From Thiotrichaceae bacterium (GTDB lineage Bacteria > Pseudomonadota > Gammaproteobacteria > Thiotrichales > Thiotrichaceae): DNA of 50,970 bases. Where the stretch lies: contig JALSJU010000077.1 in assembly GCA_026989145.1 (NCBI GenBank), forward strand, positions 1 to 50,970, read 5' to 3'. Positions 49,099 to 50,970 of the stretch are shown in pieces (positions within the stretch are counted from its first letter, which is position 1; the number at the start of each line of letters is the position of its first letter). A program made the position numbers and the translations under genes. The notes beneath the pieces were generated by a model. The model worked only from the letters and a program-made list of their open reading frames with translations. It did no database searches and was not told the DNA's origin.

Positions 49099-50511
49099 CT
49101 AATGTTCAGGTGCATAAACATCCGGCATGAAATTATCAAAGCGGGTGTACTTTCCAGTAAAGGTTAGGCGTACCGTGCCAATCGCACCGTTTCTTTGTTT
49201 ACCTATAATCACTTCTGCCATGCCTTTGTCGGGTGTGTCTTCGTTATAAACTTCATCTCGGTAGATAAACATAATAATATCCGCGTCTTGCTCAATAGCG
49301 CCTGATTCACGTAAATCTGACATGATAGGGCGTTTATTGGGGCGCTGCTCAAGTGAGCGGTTGAGCTGAGAAAGCGCAATAACAGGACAGTTCATTTCTT
49401 TGGCGAGTTGCTTTAAACCACGTGATATTTCAGAAATTTCAGCCGCGCGGTTATCTGATGCGCTACCTGATTGCATTAACTGAATATAGTCAATGACGAT
49501 TAAGCCTAGCTCACCATGCTCGCGCGCAAGACGCCGACATTTTGCGCGAATTTCAGTGGGGGATAGAGCGGCTGTATCATCAATAAATAACTTGGTTTCA
49601 CCGAAGGTTTTAACTGCCATGCCGATACGGGGCCAATCATCTTCACGGATTTTACCAGAGCGAATATCATTTAAAGGGACGCGCCCGATCGAAGCAAACA
49701 TACGCAAAATAAGTTGTTCAGCAGGCATTTCCATACTAAAAATGGCAACCGGTTTTTTATCATTAATCGCGATAAATTCGGCAAGGTTCATTGAAAAAGT
49801 CGTTTTACCCATCGCAGGACGACCAGCAACAATGATTAAATCACTTTTTTGTAAGCCCGAAGTTTTCTCATCCAAATCAGCATAACCAGTAGATGCCCCA
49901 GTGAGTGCATCGCCTGATTTACCACGTTCTTCAATCGTTTGTAAGGTGGTTTTTAAGAGTGTTTTGATGTTTTGAAAATCTTGCTGGCGGTTACCTTGCT
50001 CGGCAATTTCAAAGATTTTCTTTTCTGCCTCATCGAGCAACTCTTTACTAGCACGATCACCCGCATTAAAGCCATCATCAGTGATTTCAGTGCCGATACT
50101 AATCAGCTGACGTAAAACAGATTTTTCACGAACGATTTCACCATAAGCACGAATATTAGCCGCACTAGGTGTATCTTTAGCTAACGTGCCTAAATAGGCA
50201 AGCCCGCCCGCATTCTCAAGCTCATCACGACTTTTAAGCCATTCTGACAAGGTGATAATATCCAGCGGTTTATCCGCCTCCGCGAGTACGGCAATCGAGC
50301 GAAAAATAAGGCGGTGATCATGGCGATAAAAATCATGTTCATCCAGCACATCTGCAACCTTATCCCAGGCACGGTTATCAAGTAGCAAGCCACCCAATAC
50401 AGATTGCTCTGCCTCAATAGAATGTGGCGGCACTTTAAGCTGTTGAAGCTCACTGAGATCATCAACAAGATTATTATACGGTTCGTTTTGGGGTTCTAGG
50501 ATAGCTGACAT
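49099..50511 (-). CDS. dnaB: Replicative DNA helicase DnaB
   Basis: 470 residues. The hexameric 5'-3' helicase of the replication fork. It has an N-terminal helical domain (VPPHSIEAEQSVLGGLLLD), then a RecA-like ATPase with Walker A GRPAMGKTTFSMNLA, VIDYIQLMQS (Walker B), and SQLNRSLEQRPNKRPIMSDL with the arginine finger region. No intein is present. Upstream of it the window ends in a tandem repeat array. Confidence 0.98.
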   Translation of the reverse strand: MSAILEPQNEPYNNLVDDLSELQQLKVPPHSIEAEQSVLGGLLLDNRAWDKVADVLDEHDFYRHDHRLIFRSIAVLAEADKPLDIITLSEWLKSRDELENAGGLAYLGTLAKDTPSAANIRAYGEIVREKSVLRQLISIGTEITDDGFNAGDRASKELLDEAEKKIFEIAEQGNRQQDFQNIKTLLKTTLQTIEERGKSGDALTGASTGYADLDEKTSGLQKSDLIIVAGRPAMGKTTFSMNLAEFIAINDKKPVAIFSMEMPAEQLILRMFASIGRVPLNDIRSGKIREDDWPRIGMAVKTFGETKLFIDDTAALSPTEIRAKCRRLAREHGELGLIVIDYIQLMQSGSASDNRAAEISEISRGLKQLAKEMNCPVIALSQLNRSLEQRPNKRPIMSDLRESGAIEQDADIIMFIYRDEVYNEDTPDKGMAEVIIGKQRNGAIGTVRLTFTGKYTRFDNFMPDVYAPEH

Positions 50512-50619
50512 GTGTGTAGTTTAACTGCTTTGCATAAGAACAGTAAGGGGAAGATACTGTTAATTAGTTGTGGATAAGTTGCTTTCCAGAGCGCCCTAGG
50601 CGCTGGAAAGTACATCGTT
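50512..50619. other. Upstream region of dnaB with GC-rich inverted repeat
   Basis: Between dnaB and the repeat array lies an imperfect hairpin at 50582-50610: CTTTCCAG-AGCGCC against GGCGC-TGGAAAG around CTA. It could end a transcript coming from the right or mark the border of the repeat array. No gene is seen. Confidence 0.55.
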
Positions 50620-50970
50620 GCACCTTCCGAAGGAAGTGCCGATGTTGGTAGTAGCAACGGACACAGCCACTACGAAGTGATCTGATAACTGTTTTAGCAA
50701 GGTCACTAATAACTTTCGAAGATAAAGCACCTTCCGAAGGAAGTGCCGATGTTGGTAGTAGCAACGGACACAGCCACTACGAAGTGATCTGATAACCGTT
50801 TTAGCGAAGCCATCAATCTCTTTCGAAAGAATAAGCACTTCCGAAGGAAGTGCCGATGTTGGTTGCAGCAACGGACACAGTCAATACGAAGTGATCTGAT
50901 AACCGTTGTAGCAAAGTCATCAATACCTTTCGAAGAATAAGCACCTTCCGAAGGAAGTGCCGATGTTGGT
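50620..50970. repeat. Tandem array of ~107-bp repeats, open at window edge
   Basis: Units start at 50620, 50727, 50835 and 50941 (spacings 107, 108, 106), so three full units and the start of a fourth. Each begins GCACCTTCCGAAGGAAGTGC, itself palindromic around TTCCGAAGGAA, and contains a small hairpin CACTACGAAGTG (CAATACGAAGTG in the third) followed by ATCTGATAAC. Divergence is concentrated in the last ~30 bases of each unit (GTTTTAG to AAGATAAA). Open frames across it on the minus strand only reflect the periodicity. Confidence 0.9.

Noticed and set aside
50564-50871. Minus-strand ORFs through the 107-bp repeats
   Set aside because: The peptides repeat only because the DNA does, they start at unrelated codons, and unit lengths of 106-108 are not multiples of three, so frame is not kept.
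50620-50970. CRISPR array
   Set aside because: Units are 107 bp and similar along most of their length, with no short repeat plus unique spacer pattern.

Overview
The window looks like part of the chromosome of an AT-rich, free-living gammaproteobacterium. The evidence is the block initiator tRNA-Met, rimP, nusA, infB, rbfA, truB, rpsO, pnp in enterobacterial order, the dnaB-alr pair, DsbD and TlpA-type thiol-redox proteins, Omp85 and lipoprotein genes, and a groESL operon with both a sigma-32-like promoter and a HrcA/CIRCE operator. I cannot name the genus. No insertion sequence, integrase or CRISPR array was seen.

Layout. 1-4180: a CadC-like regulator, translationally coupled to a frameshifted SnoaL-like gene, faces a surface-protein locus (a small secreted protein and a tail-fibre-like gene with two in-frame stops). 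The spacer between them holds three CCCTAGG-type boxes at an 11-bp period. 4316-5197: an orphan rmlA. 5333-15568: a minus-strand secretome island with an alpha/beta-hydrolase, an M4 (thermolysin-like) protease, a split glycoside-hydrolase-like protein and a metzincin protease. Three of these proteins carry 3 or 4 copies of the same ~95-residue repeat, 11 copies in all. 15952-20063: cysC, a DHH phosphoesterase, a phytase-like lipoprotein, and an ECF sigma/anti-sigma pair.

20167-29241: the translation/RNA-decay block, transcribed leftwards from the initiator tRNA, with a strong terminator inside it and a long hairpin in the pnp leader. 29297-32814: a dsbD-tlpA-tlpA disulfide-reduction operon whose DsbD has a duplicated N-terminal domain. 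33019-35312: groESL and its control sites, followed by a ~115-bp nested hairpin. 35359-38627: a broken rarD, small lipoproteins, an unknown soluble protein and a LysM protein.

38767-46293 is the most interesting region. It is a compact six-gene minus-strand operon: an ExbB/TolQ/MotA-type channel, two ExbD-like one-helix proteins (one keeps the membrane aspartate, the other has serine there), a TPR membrane protein, a membrane-anchored protein with an HEXXH site, and an Omp85 outer-membrane protein. I read it as a possible proton-motive-force-driven trans-envelope machine with a periplasmic peptidase, and I do not recognise it as a characterised system. A divergent single-domain LysR-type regulator and two GTTA-N3-TAAC boxes lie upstream of it.

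46776-50970: a rhodanese, a glycine-zipper lipoprotein, alr, dnaB, and a tandem array of ~107-bp repeats that runs off the window. Four or five accessory reading frames are disrupted, while the housekeeping genes are intact.
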